A DNA stretch of 64,000 nucleotides from Tritrichomonas musculus (Eukaryota; Parabasalia; Tritrichomonadida; Tritrichomonadidae), in contig JAPFFF010000006.1 in NCBI GenBank assembly GCA_039105265.1, forward strand, positions 1,674,001 through 1,738,000. The letters are read 5' to 3'. The position numbers and the translations under genes are program-made. Below the pieces are notes generated by a model, which saw nothing but the letters and a program-made list of their open reading frames with translations, did not search any database and was not told where the DNA came from. Shown piece after piece: positions 31,576 to 42,899 of this stretch (positions are counted from its first letter, which is position 1; each line of letters begins with the position of its first letter).

Positions 31576-31839
31576 CAAATGCTTCTATTTGTGTTTGGTT
31601 TCTATCTGTAAAAAATGCTCATATATCGCCAATGAATTTCGATGGGGAAAAGAAGCAATAAATGATGGCTTGTATATGTTATAAATGTTTGCAAAAGATA
31701 ATAGTTTTTTCCTCTTATTTTCGTCTTCTTCTATTAATGCCAGTAAAGGTTTCCCATAATAATTTTTCCAACTAATATCATCAATGATGCAAATATGAAA
31801 ATATTATATCATAAACAATACCCCTTAATTCTATTTTTC

Positions 31840-32035
31840 TTCAAGCATTTAAATCATAACAATTAAGGTGGAAATTAATATAAGCAAAGTCTAAATCATA
31901 CTCCCCATTCATGATGACAAACCAACAATCTTCTTTATGCAAATCAATACAAACTAGCTCATTATCTGAATTTCCATAATGATTTAGGAAATCAATAAGC
32001 CCTATTGCATTCAAAACACATTGAAATTATACCAA
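31840..32035 (-). other. Short unassigned minus-strand ORF fragment
   Basis: About 60 codons are open on the minus strand, reading FQCVLNAIGLIDFLNHYG and then CIDLHKEDCWFVIMNGEYD. The composition looks coding, but it has no start and I recognise no family. Probably the relic of a decayed gene in this transposon-rich patch. Confidence 0.3.
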
Positions 32036-32260
32036 ACGAATAAGTTTGAACAATTCCTGTATTTTTTACCTTTTTCTCTTTGGATTGAAGCAGTAATGTC
32101 TCAATCGTTAACCAAAAGATCAAGGTTGCAACATACTCAGTATATCTTTTTACATATTTTATTCATTCCTCAGACAATATGAAAAAGGAGAATTCAATAA
32201 GTAATTACCATTTATAACACACAAAACTCAGAGGTACAATCATTTAATTCATATAATTTT

Positions 32261-32602
32261 ATGATTCGTTGCTTAAACTTAGTTATAGTTAACTATTCTT
32301 TATTTGCTAAGTCACATCCATTAGAGAATTTTTTTGGACATGTCCGAATAATGTCATATCATTATGATTCATTTGATAACTTTGTTCGAGTGATAGTTGA
32401 AACAATCATGAAAATGATTTTGCGCAGCAGACTTGAAATAAATCAGAATATAAAAAGCAGAATTAATATATCGGAGCTAAGATTACTGACACAAATGGAT
32501 CATATGACTGTTATGCTTGAAAGATTCAACTTTTTTAATGTAAGAGCTTTGAATTTTTTTGTCGCAATAGAGGTTGTCTCATCTGTATTGAATAACAGTT
32601 GA
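32261..32602 (+). pseudogene. Transposase C-terminal fragment (HPLENFFG type)
   Basis: A 113-codon ORF with HPLENFFGHVRIMSYHYDSF near residue 20. 'D/HPLE-FFG--R' followed by a helical stretch is the C-terminal signature of several eukaryotic DNA transposases (P-element/THAP9-like and related). The rest of such a protein is missing upstream, so this is a truncated relic. The exact superfamily is uncertain. Confidence 0.45.
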
Positions 32603-33328
32603 GGTTTAATTGTGTGAAATATCAGAAAATTCTGCGTAAAAAATCGTTAATAACTTTTCTATTGCAATAATTATTTCTTGCGTTTTCAAGTGTTTCTGGA
32701 TCTTTTAAAATGATTCCATTATTTGAGCAAAATGAAGAATACCAAGAAACACTTGGAATATATGCTCCATTGCTTTTAAGGCTCAAATGAAACTTTTTGG
32801 GATTGAGTATTTTTGTTTAATTGATGAAACTATGACACATGCGCTTCTGAATCGTAAATATTTTAACTCCAGCACTATTTAAAAAGCTTCTTTGGTGTTT
32901 ATACAATCTAATTTTAGGGATGAATCTCTCAAGTAGCCTGGTCTTCCTCTAAAACTTTCACCAGGAGACCAAATATTGCCTTGTATAGTGGAATGAATAC
33001 AGGTTGAGATGTTCGAAGACGATTTTAGTCTAAATGCTATTCGATTGGAATAGAAGAGTTGGCGTTTTGGTTGATTTACGAATAGCGTATAGTAAAGCTT
33101 TCTTGAGCTTATCTGTTTTCTTTGGGAAAAAAATCGGTTTACTCTTGATAAATTCGATTGTTACACGATAGATGACTTAAACAAATACTTTTTGGATGAA
33201 CTTACCAATTTTAATGAGATAGATCTTGAAATTAAACTTTTTGGACAATTTTCACACAATTTTTTTGAAAGAATATTCACAATTTTTTTGATAAATGATT
33301 TTCGGTTTTAGATGGCTCAGCGAATTTT
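32603..33328. other. Intergenic relic sequence before the MULE gene
   Basis: No continuous ORF. Less AT-rich than true spacers and dotted with short open pieces, so it is probably decayed coding sequence. I could not name the family and found no inverted repeat marking the MULE's left end. Confidence 0.4.
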
Positions 33329-35320
33329 TTGTTTATAAAAAATAAAATGGATATAATACAGCAACGTTTGTCATTTAGAACCGATTTTTTTTTAAATGAT
33401 GCATTTAACAGTGAACATGCAATAAAATATTTCGATATTTTCCCGATTAATGGAAATTGGAGTTTCACAATTCTGATATGTTTCCTCAATCAGCTACCAA
33501 ATTTTCAAAAAAACTTTTCTTTACCTTTTAAAAAGCTTACTAATAACGATTATTGCGCAAGATTCTCTTTAATTTATAATAACAATCCTCAAACCGAAAT
33601 TATAATATTTGTAGGTGAAAACATAAAAGTAAAAGCAACCAGAACGTTAATTACAACACTCTTTAAGCCAGCAAGGTTCTGGTTTTTCTCTCAATTAAGA
33701 TCATGGAATAAAACCAGATGCCATCAAAAATATCAACAACATATATCATATATTTTGTTTTTTAATAAATATAATGATGGCACAAAAGCTTTTTTTCATC
33801 ACCGGCCTCTTGTTTTTTGCACTCCACATGATTTTTCACCATTTACATACTTTTTTATAAAAAGTATTCAAAAAGTTGGTATGCCATACATTTATGTCAC
33901 TTTTGTTCTTCATGAATTTTTTTCAATGTTTTTCAATGAAAGTAAACAAACAGTAATAAATTCTTATGAAAAATTCAAAGAAAATGTAAATGGCTATTTG
34001 AAATTGACTATTCAAAAATCCCAAATAAAAAAAAATTTAGCTAAATATTATGAAAAAGGTGTTGAGAATTACATAATTGGAGGAATATATATTTCTCCAT
34101 ATGCTCAATCGTTAATAAACAATAACTCAAATATTATAAGCTGTTGCCTTTTAGATACAACATGGAAATGCCTTCCATATTATGTTACTTCAATATTGAT
34201 GTTATCCATAAAAAATTCAGGCATTCCTATCTCGTTTGCCTTCGGGAGTTCGGAAAATAAAGATCTTTATCAAATGCATTTTACTACTTTCAAGTCGTTA
34301 TACAATATTGATCTGGCGAACTTTTTGTTTGAGTCCGACCAAGGAACTTCACTAATTGCACTTTTTAAAGAAAAAAATATTAAAAACTTTTTCTGTTTAA
34401 GACACTTGTTTGCAAATCTTAAATTCAATGAATATGCTTTTGCTGTTGAGCAGATAGTAAAATGTGCAACACAAGAAGAGTTTGACAATTGTCTTCTATT
34501 TTACTCAGAAATTTTTTCATATACAATTGACAAAGAACAAATAAAAAAAAGAAAAAAAGCTCTTTCAAAAGTTGGCCTTGTTTTCAATGATGGTCTAATT
34601 TCTATTCAAGATGATGATTTGTGGGAGAAAGTATCTGTTTTAAAAAGGATTCAATATAAAATTCCCACAACCACCAATTCTTTGGAATCTTTCCACGGCC
34701 AGTTAAACAGTCAAACTCCTCGCCAGAACAATTTTTGGACGGCGATGAATAGGCTTGCTAGAAACATAATTTCTAAATGCTATTGTATTCAAGATCATAT
34801 TTCGCATAATTATATGTACGAAAAGAAACAAACAATTGATTACGCTGTAAATTTAGGAGAAACGAAAATAAAAAGTGAAATCCAGTTTTATGGCACAGAT
34901 ATTAATCACTGTAATTGCAGCGGAAATAAGCTATTGAGTGAAATATATCAAATAGATTTTCCTTGTGCTCACCGTTTTTATATTGGATCAGACTTCCCAG
35001 AATGTCCGAAGGTCAATATTTTGTTCAATTCTATTAGCCAAGATTTGATTGTAAAAACAGATCCTCTACCAGATGATGAAACAATCTGTAAATTAGATAT
35101 ACAGACCCAAGATAAGTTATACATAAAATCAATGATTAAAAGATTTGGTACTTGTAAAAAACAAGATGTTATTTCAAAATATGTTGATGAAAATCATGTT
35201 CATGTTAATGACGACATGTTTATTAATGATAAACCCAGTTTCGTTCTTCGCTTAATACATATTGGAATCCAACATTTTAATGAATTAAAAGGATCAAAAG
35301 AGGATCAAAATAATTCATAA
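33329..35320 (+). CDS. MULE (Mutator-like) transposase with SWIM zinc finger
   Basis: A 663-codon intact ORF; the ATG at 33347 (MDIIQQRLSF) is the likelier start. The MULE catalytic core is visible: LLDTTWKCLPYYV (about 274-286, first Asp), FLFESDQGTSLIALF (about 331-345, second Asp), and NFFCLRHLFANLK with the C-x2-H of the family at about 355. A C-terminal SWIM finger (CNC ... FPCAH, about 527-550) is typical of MULE transposases. The last 100 residues are acidic and helical. It mobilises DNA by cut and paste with 8-9 bp target duplications in known relatives. I did not find its terminal repeats, so whether the element is complete is open. Confidence 0.85.
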   Translation: MFIKNKMDIIQQRLSFRTDFFLNDAFNSEHAIKYFDIFPINGNWSFTILICFLNQLPNFQKNFSLPFKKLTNNDYCARFSLIYNNNPQTEIIIFVGENIKVKATRTLITTLFKPARFWFFSQLRSWNKTRCHQKYQQHISYILFFNKYNDGTKAFFHHRPLVFCTPHDFSPFTYFFIKSIQKVGMPYIYVTFVLHEFFSMFFNESKQTVINSYEKFKENVNGYLKLTIQKSQIKKNLAKYYEKGVENYIIGGIYISPYAQSLINNNSNIISCCLLDTTWKCLPYYVTSILMLSIKNSGIPISFAFGSSENKDLYQMHFTTFKSLYNIDLANFLFESDQGTSLIALFKEKNIKNFFCLRHLFANLKFNEYAFAVEQIVKCATQEEFDNCLLFYSEIFSYTIDKEQIKKRKKALSKVGLVFNDGLISIQDDDLWEKVSVLKRIQYKIPTTTNSLESFHGQLNSQTPRQNNFWTAMNRLARNIISKCYCIQDHISHNYMYEKKQTIDYAVNLGETKIKSEIQFYGTDINHCNCSGNKLLSEIYQIDFPCAHRFYIGSDFPECPKVNILFNSISQDLIVKTDPLPDDETICKLDIQTQDKLYIKSMIKRFGTCKKQDVISKYVDENHVHVNDDMFINDKPSFVLRLIHIGIQHFNELKGSKEDQNNS

Positions 35321-35979
35321 AAATCTAAAAATAAATTAAAAAAAAAAATAATATTAATATATAACATTTTACATTTTATGTATAATTATGATATTTTTAT
35401 TTTTATTTTTATTTTTTTGGGAAAAAAAAAAATGATAGATCTTCAAATGCAGATTTTTTAGAAAAAACGTTAAGGTCAAATATTTTAATGTTATTTTTAC
35501 GGTTGAGGCCACACTCATATTTGTTTTCTTTGGCGACTATTAATCACTCTTCGGCTTACCAAGCAACTATAAAGACAAGCGTTTTTTCCCATAAGCCATA
35601 AGTAATGACGATCTTGGATTTTACGTTTTTTTTACAGACTTAAGAATATTTCAACTTTTTATATAACATTTTACTTAATTATATTCCAAAAAATGTTTAC
35701 GAGTATGATTTTAATGATGGCATTAATGCATTTGATCCATGTATTCTTCTTATATTAAAGTTTTTCACTATGCATATTTCCTTTTTTACCCTGAATATTG
35801 ATGAAATCCTTTTTAGTTTTACTCTATTTTCATGGCGGAATAATTTTATTAATACTAGCTCTATCATTTATTAGACAAAAATGAACAAATTTATACTATT
35901 CTGATAATTAAGTTTATCCTAATAGTGTTCCGTCACAAAAAAAGGTATTTTTAAAGTTTTAATAAAAATAATCAGGTTT
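35321..35979. other. Region behind the MULE gene, no gene seen
   Basis: Low-complexity A/T runs to about 35430, then a less AT-rich part (TTGAGGCCACACTC, CTTCGGCTTACCAAGC at about 35500-35560) that may be the MULE's right flank or an old coding relic. No ORF above 60 codons. Confidence 0.4.
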
Positions 35980-35983
35980 TTAA

Positions 35984-37816
35984 GGGTGTTGAATACCTGA
36001 AGTTTTCGGTACTTGCACAAAAAATTCATCTGTTATAATGGAATATTATTTTAAATGATTTTTTATTTATGTATTTTAAAAATAATATTTATATAATAAT
36101 TTAAAAATAATAGGATATCGTTGATTTGTTTTTTTTGAGAGAAATTCTATAGATTTTCACAAAAAAATTCTATTAATCTCTATGAATTTTTTGAGTGAAC
36201 AATAATAGTGGGTTATAAAATAGAAAGAAAAAGCGAATATATCATTTTATTATTAATTATAACATTATATGATTCATTTTGAAGCTTGATATTATATTAT
36301 TTTAATAATTTAATGAAGTTTATAATAAAAGGATTATTTTGATCATATCTGAATTTTTTAACAATATATAAGTTTTATATATATAAAAGTATTTTATAAT
36401 CTGATTACTTCTTTTTTTTGTTTATGAAAAGAATTTGATAGATTTTTGAAATTTTTTTGATTTGTGATTTTTTTTTCACTTCCAAAATATCAATTTTTTA
36501 TATACGATTGCAATTTTTCAAATAACTCATCATTAGTTTTAGCAGTGTTGTTTATATTATCATTAGATGCCCGTTAAAACTTATTTTTACTTAAAATGAT
36601 TAGTGACATACATCTGCAAATAGCTCGTTGTATAGAGAAAACTTGAAAAAGTATGTACTTATTCAATATAAGGAAATATAGTTTGATAAAATAAGTGTGG
36701 TATCATCAGTCATTTGGCTTTATTTTAATGTTAAGATTTTTTAAAAATCGTTGATATAAATAAGTGATAATATTTTGATTTTGATTTTTTAAAAATGGCA
36801 CATTTAATTATGCATTAAACAAAAATATATGCTATATATTGCATTTTTCTTTAGTTGTTGGTATATTTATTATATTAAAAAAAATTGTAGTTGTCCAAAG
36901 ATAAAAATCAAAAAATTGAATAGTAGAGTATACTTATTTTGAATGCATTTTATTATAAATTTGTTAATGAAATACGTTATCTTCTGAAAAATTCATAATA
37001 AAAACGAATTTATTTGAATTTTTCATGAAAAAGCAAGCACGACATTTAAATCATTTATGATCATAATTTTGATTCTACACTAATTAGAGATCTGTGCCCA
37101 AATAAATTATCTCCAATTATAATGAAAGAGATAATCAATGATGAAGAAATCAGTCATCAAAACTCATTGAGCAGGAACACGTTCAATGAAAGAAGGAGAA
37201 ATGAAACCAAAAATGACGAAAAATCTAACGTATATTATAATATTACTTATAAAGTAATATAAAAATTCGTATAAAAGGTGCTTTTTTGATGACACTTTTC
37301 AAATTCTGATAAGATCAATAAAAATTAAATTTCTTGAATCATTAAATCTAAGACCCTATTTTGTTTTTATCTAAAAATGACGAAATTCGCTATATAAACA
37401 CGATAACTAAAAGGAATGGTTAAAATCAATTTATTGGTTTGTAATTATTAATAGAAACATAGCAAAGTTGATTTAAGGAAGTCAAGGTATTGATTTATGA
37501 ACGCTACTAAAAGCGAAAATATAATTTTTCATTAACTAAAACACATCTTATATTTAAAAATTTAAAAATATTGATATTTCATATTTTTCAGATCAAAAGT
37601 CTCTCTCAAAAAATTCAAAGAAATTAATAGAATTTTTTTGCAAATATATATAGAATTCCTTTCAAAAATCTGAAAATAAAAATATCTTTTTATTTTTTTG
37701 GTATACTCTAAATATTTTACATAAAATATTAAATTAAAAAATCAATTCAATTTATTTATTATTATCAACTTCATATATTTATTATTGGCTTTAAAAACAT
37801 CAAGTATACAACACCC
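35984..37816. mobile_element. ORF-less transposon with long inverted repeats and TTAA edges
   Basis: The ends are GGGTGTTGAATACCTGA at 35984 and, inverted, GGGTGTTGTATACTTGA ending at 37816 (15 of 17 equal). Each is flanked outside by TTAA (35980-35983 and 37817-37820). A second inverted block of about 62 bases matches closely further in (36135-36195 against 37601-37670; both contain AAAAAAATTCTATTAAT and GAATTTTTTGAG). The arms are therefore about 210 bases, with partial decay between the blocks. The 1.4-kb centre has no ORF and is AT-rich, so this is a non-autonomous element. TTAA edges suggest piggyBac-like targeting; TA targeting is the alternative. Confidence 0.7.
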
Positions 37817-37839
37817 TTAAGTAACTTTTTTATTTTTTT

Positions 37840-38085
37840 TATCCTCATGCCATTTTCTATTAAACCGTCGGGAAAAAAAAATTGAATGCGATTTTCCAAA
37901 ATTTTGTACTTTTTTCAATTGAAAAAAAATTGAATGAAAATTTTCCGAAAAATCTGCATTTTGGAATCTATCAAAAAAATTGAGTTCAGAAAAAAATCCA
38001 AAAAAGTTTAAAAAATTGAATGCTCAAAAAATTCATTCAATTTTGTCCAAAAAAGTTTAAAAAAAAAATCTATCTTTAATGAATT
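37840..38085. repeat. Low-complexity A-rich repeats with ATTGAATG words
   Basis: A-rich sequence repeating AAAAATTGAATG, TTTTCC and CAAAAAAGTTTAAAAAA words, between the TTAA element and the broken cyclase. No gene. Confidence 0.6.
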
Positions 38086-38096
38086 ATATTATGTAA

Positions 38097-40452
38097 AATG
38101 CTAGAAGCCAATTCTCAGATTTGATGGAAGTAATATTAGAGATATCACTGGAAAGGGACGAAATTAAAACTATAAGCTCGCTTTTATTTGATCAATCAAT
38201 CAATTCCACTCTTTGTTATTTCAATCAAATAATTGAATATGCTAATTGGTCGATGGAATAAGAATTAAATTTTGAAATTCTAACTTTTTCAATTCTTGCT
38301 GAAGACGACGACGAAGTTGCAGATTGGATTGATAATAATTTTTGGTGCCATAGATTAAACACAATTCCTAATGTTGAAAACATGTTTACAAAAATCCAAA
38401 ATACATTAGATTATGATTTATCTAATTCATCAACAAACACATCAAAAAAAAAACATTGATTGAAATTTACACTATTGGACCTATCCTTTTCATTTTTTTT
38501 GCTTTCACTTTACCATTTTTATTACACTCTTACTCAAAAGAAATCAACTATTTAATTAAAATGATGCTTGCAACTGATCAGGAATTCAAAGAACAGGCCA
38601 AAAAGAACATATCTCTTTCAAGATCAAATGAAACAAACGATGTTATTTCTACAAATGCGAAAGTAAGTTTGAATTGGAAAATATTAATGCTCTCAGTCTT
38701 AAACATAATTTTCTTTTGTTCTTTCATTGTTTTTGAAGAGCTAATTCTTTTTTATTCAAAGAAAATGAGCGATACACTAATCTACTATGGTTTTTGGAAC
38801 ACAAACTTTGGCCTCTTGAAATCTTATATGATTGAAATTTTCGTTGAAGTTGTTAATGCTACTTACTTTTCTAACACTTCTTATGAATATATTTCAACTC
38901 AGAAATTCAAGCGTCGAATTTATGAAATATTAGATGCTTATGAAAGAAATGTTTATGAAATAATGAATGATACCCCAAGTAGTCCATCGTTAATGGACAA
39001 AGATTCCTTTGTTAATTCTCTTATTTCAAGTCAATTGTGCGAAAATTCAGGACCAATCAAAAATCTTCATGACATTTATAAATGAATTAATTCACTCAAT
39101 AGCTGAAAAAAGCACAGAAGAAATAGAGAATTCAAATGGTATTTTCCAAGGGGAAGAATTATCAAATCTATATCATATTATATTTGGACACACAAATTCA
39201 ATAATTCTTGCAGTTGGAGATCGTATATCTTTTCTACAAGTTGAAGAAATTAACAAATACCAATTAAATATTCTAATTTTTTTCATTTGTGCAATCATTT
39301 TTATTATTATTTGGTCATCTTCTATGACCATGACTATTTATATTTTTAGACGATTTTTCAATATGGCTATCTGTTTAATTCGGAGGCTTCCTCCATCTGT
39401 CCTTATTTCAAATAGTGAACTGACAAATTATCTTCTATATAAAAAAGGAGAAGAAATCGAAATGGGAGTTACACATACAATCTTTAATAACTCATTTGAT
39501 GGAATCATTTGTATGAATCTTGATGGGATTGTTGAAATTATCAATAAAAGTTTCGTTACAGATTACGGTTATTCAACAGAGCAAATGGTGGGACAATTAA
39601 TTGGAACAATTTTTGACAAAGAATCACGAATTAAACTTGAAAATCAACTTAAGTTAATTAAAAATCATGAAAGCAACAATTATTTTGATCATGTCACTTG
39701 TTATACAAATGATGGCAGGGCCATTCCGTCATACATTACACTATTTGCTACTAAAGGGGATGAAAACAGTTTAATTTTGGTCGTTCGTGATGAAACAATT
39801 TTACTTCAAAAGAAAAAGAGGCTAGAATTAGCCAAAAAGCAAAGCCAAGATATACTTGAACAAATAATGCCTCCAAAGGTTTTGGCAATGTTAAAGGAAG
39901 GAGAAAGTGAAATTTCATTTGTTGTTCCTTCTGCAACTGTTATGTTTGTTAATATTGTCAATTTCTCAGGATTTTCAGCAGATCTTTCACCTCAAAAAAT
40001 TATGGGGACTCTGTCGACTTTATTTGGAGCTTTTAATATTTGGATTCAAAAGTACCCACTATTAACAAAAATCAAATTGATTGGTGACTCATATATGGCT
40101 GCAAGTGGATTGTTTGCTGCTGAAGAAGATGAAGTGCAAATTGCTCATGCAAAACAATGCGTTGATTTTGCAATTCATATATTAAACTTTTTAAATGACA
40201 CTAATTTAAAATTAAATACTCAATAGTGGCGGACCAATCATTGCTGGTGTTTTAGGTACTGAAAACAGAGTATTTGATATTATTGGCGATACTATAAATG
40301 TTGCATCTAGACTTGAGCATAAATCTGATCCTGGTCATATTTTAATATCTGAACCAACATATAATTTGGTTAAAGATTTCGATTATGATATTACTCCAAA
40401 AGGAGAGGTTTTCTTGAAGGGAAAAGGAGACATGAAAGCTTATTTAATTTAG
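38097..40452 (+). pseudogene. Broken, 5'-truncated PAS/adenylate cyclase gene
   Basis: Reads as the C-terminal half of a trichomonad membrane cyclase. In order: a helical stretch (from about 38097), two hydrophobic segments (about 38470-38540 and 38680-38760), an extracellular-type region, another membrane segment (about 39265-39350), a PAS domain (HTIFNNSFDGIICMNLDG ... YGYSTEQMVGQLIGT, about 39475-39640), a coiled linker, and the cyclase domain (VMFVNIVNFSGFS, KIKLIGDSYMAASG, then VFDIIGDTINVASRLE in another frame). Disruptions: an in-frame TAA at 38259-38261, a shift at the A run near 38450, a shift near 39070-39085 and one near 40226. The final stop is at 40450-40452. The first metal Asp position reads Asn (FVNIVNF). 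Confidence 0.8.
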
Positions 40453-40741
40453 ATCAACTATTATATTATAATTCTTTTTTATGCTAATGTTTTATTTTTG
40501 TATTAGTATTATTATTACATAAATGTTTGTATATATTAGTTTCAATTAATTTTTTTTTTTTTATTTTTTGGATGATATAATATCTAATTTCGTTAACATT
40601 TTGTAAAGTATTCCAAAACATGAAGAAGATGAATATTTTAATTTTTTTTTTTTTTTTTTTTAAAAAGGATATTTGTACATCAATTAAATTGATTGATTTA
40701 TTTAAAACATGAAAAGAAATAAAAACAATTATAGTCATTCC

Positions 40742-41854
40742 CTATGCAAATGCATTGCGTGAAAATGAAGGTAAAGAGCTTGTAACCATATCAAATTCAT
40801 CAGAGTCACAAACTTCAGCATGAACTATTTTAAATTCTGCATTCGGATCATAGGGAGGAATTTGAACTCTTTCAATTTTGCTACTTTCATCCTTGGTATC
40901 GTTGTTGCTATCATCATCCAAATCGTTAATAAAAGGAATTGGACTCTTAAATTTAGAAAAGAAAGAAATTAGTTCGTTTGACGAAATTCTCTCATTTGGA
41001 TCAAATTCTAGCATCTTTTTAACAGTTTGTAATAATTCTGGAGACATTGATTCGGTAATATCAGGTGAAAATTCAATATCAGGATTATTTCTCATGTCAT
41101 CAGCAATTTCAAAGAGGGTATTTCCTTCAAATGGAAGATTGCCGGTGATGCACTCATAAAGAGATACACCTAAACTGTAAATATCACATTTAGCTGGATC
41201 TAATAAATTTTCATCAATTTCTGAGATTTCAGAATCGTCTATTGTGTCAAAAGAATCAAATGCATCAAATATTTCTGGAGCTTGATATGCTGGGCTACCA
41301 GCAAACATCAAATCAAGGCTGTTAAACGAATGACACACACCAAAATCGGTAATTTTGGCTTCTCCATCAGAAAAAATTAATATATTGCGAGGCTTAATAT
41401 CTTGGTGAGTAACTTTCTTTGAATGCATGTACGCAACAGAATTAGTAATTTGCTTAAAAATAGAGCAAATTCGCTCCTGGGATAGTTTAATTCCATCATC
41501 AATCAACTTTGATAAAGTTCCAATATCAGAGTATTCCATAATGAAAAATATTTTAGATTTCTCACTTGAGTAAAGCACTTCTTTAAATCTTATAACATTT
41601 GGATGAATGATCTTACTCATCATCCGAATTTCTTGCTTGATTTGAGGCGCATTTGATGAATTTATGTTAATTACTTTAACAGCATAATATAAATTTGTAT
41701 TCGTATCAATTGCTACATAAACTTTTGATGAAGATCCAATTCCAACTTTTTTGAGAAATGCATATTGATTAACTTTCACCATTTTCTTTTTTTTCTCATT
41801 TGAAAGAGACACATGTTTCATGATCAATATCGAATTAATTGATTTATGCGTCAT
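40742..41854 (-). CDS. CaMKK/SNF1-like Ser/Thr protein kinase
   Basis: A 370-residue kinase: glycine loop GIGSSSKVY, AVKV (Lys60), catalytic loop THQDIKPRNIL with Asp152, DFG (170-172), GSPAYQAPEIFD activation-segment end and CDIYSLGVSLYECI. The catalytic loop has HQD instead of HRD, so it is a non-RD kinase. An insert rich in acidic residues lies after APE (DSFDTIDDSEISEIDENL, about 204-221), a feature of CaMKK-type kinases. A 60-residue tail follows the kinase domain. The ATG at 41782 (MVKVNQYAFL) directly before the domain may be the true start, since residues 1-24 are not conserved in kind. Substrate unknown. Confidence 0.9.
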   Translation of the reverse strand: MTHKSINSILIMKHVSLSNEKKKKMVKVNQYAFLKKVGIGSSSKVYVAIDTNTNLYYAVKVININSSNAPQIKQEIRMMSKIIHPNVIRFKEVLYSSEKSKIFFIMEYSDIGTLSKLIDDGIKLSQERICSIFKQITNSVAYMHSKKVTHQDIKPRNILIFSDGEAKITDFGVCHSFNSLDLMFAGSPAYQAPEIFDAFDSFDTIDDSEISEIDENLLDPAKCDIYSLGVSLYECITGNLPFEGNTLFEIADDMRNNPDIEFSPDITESMSPELLQTVKKMLEFDPNERISSNELISFFSKFKSPIPFINDLDDDSNNDTKDESSKIERVQIPPYDPNAEFKIVHAEVCDSDEFDMVTSSLPSFSRNAFA

Positions 41855-42089
41855 GCTTGTAAGTGAATAATGAAATCAAAAAAATTTAAGGTGAAACTTT
41901 TTCTGAATTTATTCAAATTTGAATACATTTTACAGAAAAATTCAAAAAAACATAGAAAAAAATGTACATCCATTTTTTTAAACAATTATCTTTATGAATA
42001 TAAAAACAAACATTTAATAACATTTTTGATTATCAAATCGAATTGGATCATCATTTGATTTGTATAATTTTTGTAATACATATTTTCAA

Positions 42090-42368
42090 TTAATTATTAT
42101 TATTATTATCAATAACTTTTGTTGATTTCGAAGATGACCAATCAACTCTAATTTCTCTTCCATCCATGTGAAATCCGTTCATAGAGTGAATCGCTTCTTG
42201 CGCTTCGCGAGTAAGACTGTAAGTAATGAAAGCATAACCTTTAGATTCGTTTCTATCATTAAGCAAAAGGCGGCATGAGTTAAGTTTACCGAATTTACTA
42301 AATGCCTGATAAATATCATCAACTGTGGTTCGGAAATTTAGATTTGTAATTGCGATTTCTTGACTCAT
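42090..42368 (-). CDS. Single-RRM RNA-binding protein
   Basis: A 92-residue protein that is one RRM and little else: RNP2 is IAITNL (6-11) and RNP1 is KGYAFITY (44-51), with the fold's helices TVDDIYQAFSKFG and TREAQEAIHSMNG, closing with GREIRVDWS. The tail is poly-Asn from AAT repeats. Similar small RRM proteins act in splicing or mRNA processing (for example cap-binding or SF3b14-like proteins); the family cannot be narrowed from one RRM. Confidence 0.9.
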   Translation of the reverse strand: MSQEIAITNLNFRTTVDDIYQAFSKFGKLNSCRLLLNDRNESKGYAFITYSLTREAQEAIHSMNGFHMDGREIRVDWSSSKSTKVIDNNNNN

Positions 42369-42899
42369 AGATTAAAAATTAATTAAAATTTCTAAGGCCA
42401 ATTAGTGTCAAATATTTGAATTAGTTTCATCAATATATGGTAAAATTTTTTTCTAATTGACCTTTGCTTAATACTATTTATACTTAATAAATAATGCTTA
42501 TTTTACAAGTATAAACCATTTTTTAAGTATATATTCTTTGATATGAAAATTTTTAAAATATTTTTAATAATTAACTTAAAGGAAAATAATTTAGAATATA
42601 ACTGTAATTAATATACAAATATATCCTTAAAAATAATATTATCTTTATATATTTTTAAAATTACACCGAGATATTTTGTCAAAAGAAAACTTGTAAAGTT
42701 TGAAAAAAGTATTTAAATAATTCTTAACTTTTCAGATTGTTTTTCTCAAATTTTTTCATAATTTCATTGATTTCTTTCAATGAAATCGTATTGAATTATA
42801 TTTTTGAATAGTACACTTAAAAAAAGAAACTATTCAAAAGTTTTTATCCTTTCAATTTTCTTTTGTTTTTTTTTTTTTTTTTATCAAAAAATTGTAAAT
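42369..42899. other. Spacer between divergent RRM and BEACH genes
   Basis: About 530 bases, AT-rich, serving two divergent promoters. A T run (16 T at about 42867-42882) lies just before the likely BEACH start. No clear Inr. Confidence 0.5.

Noticed and set aside
33200-35450. GATAGATCTT words on both sides of the MULE gene as terminal repeats
   Set aside because: They are in direct, not inverted, orientation and agree over about 10 bases only.
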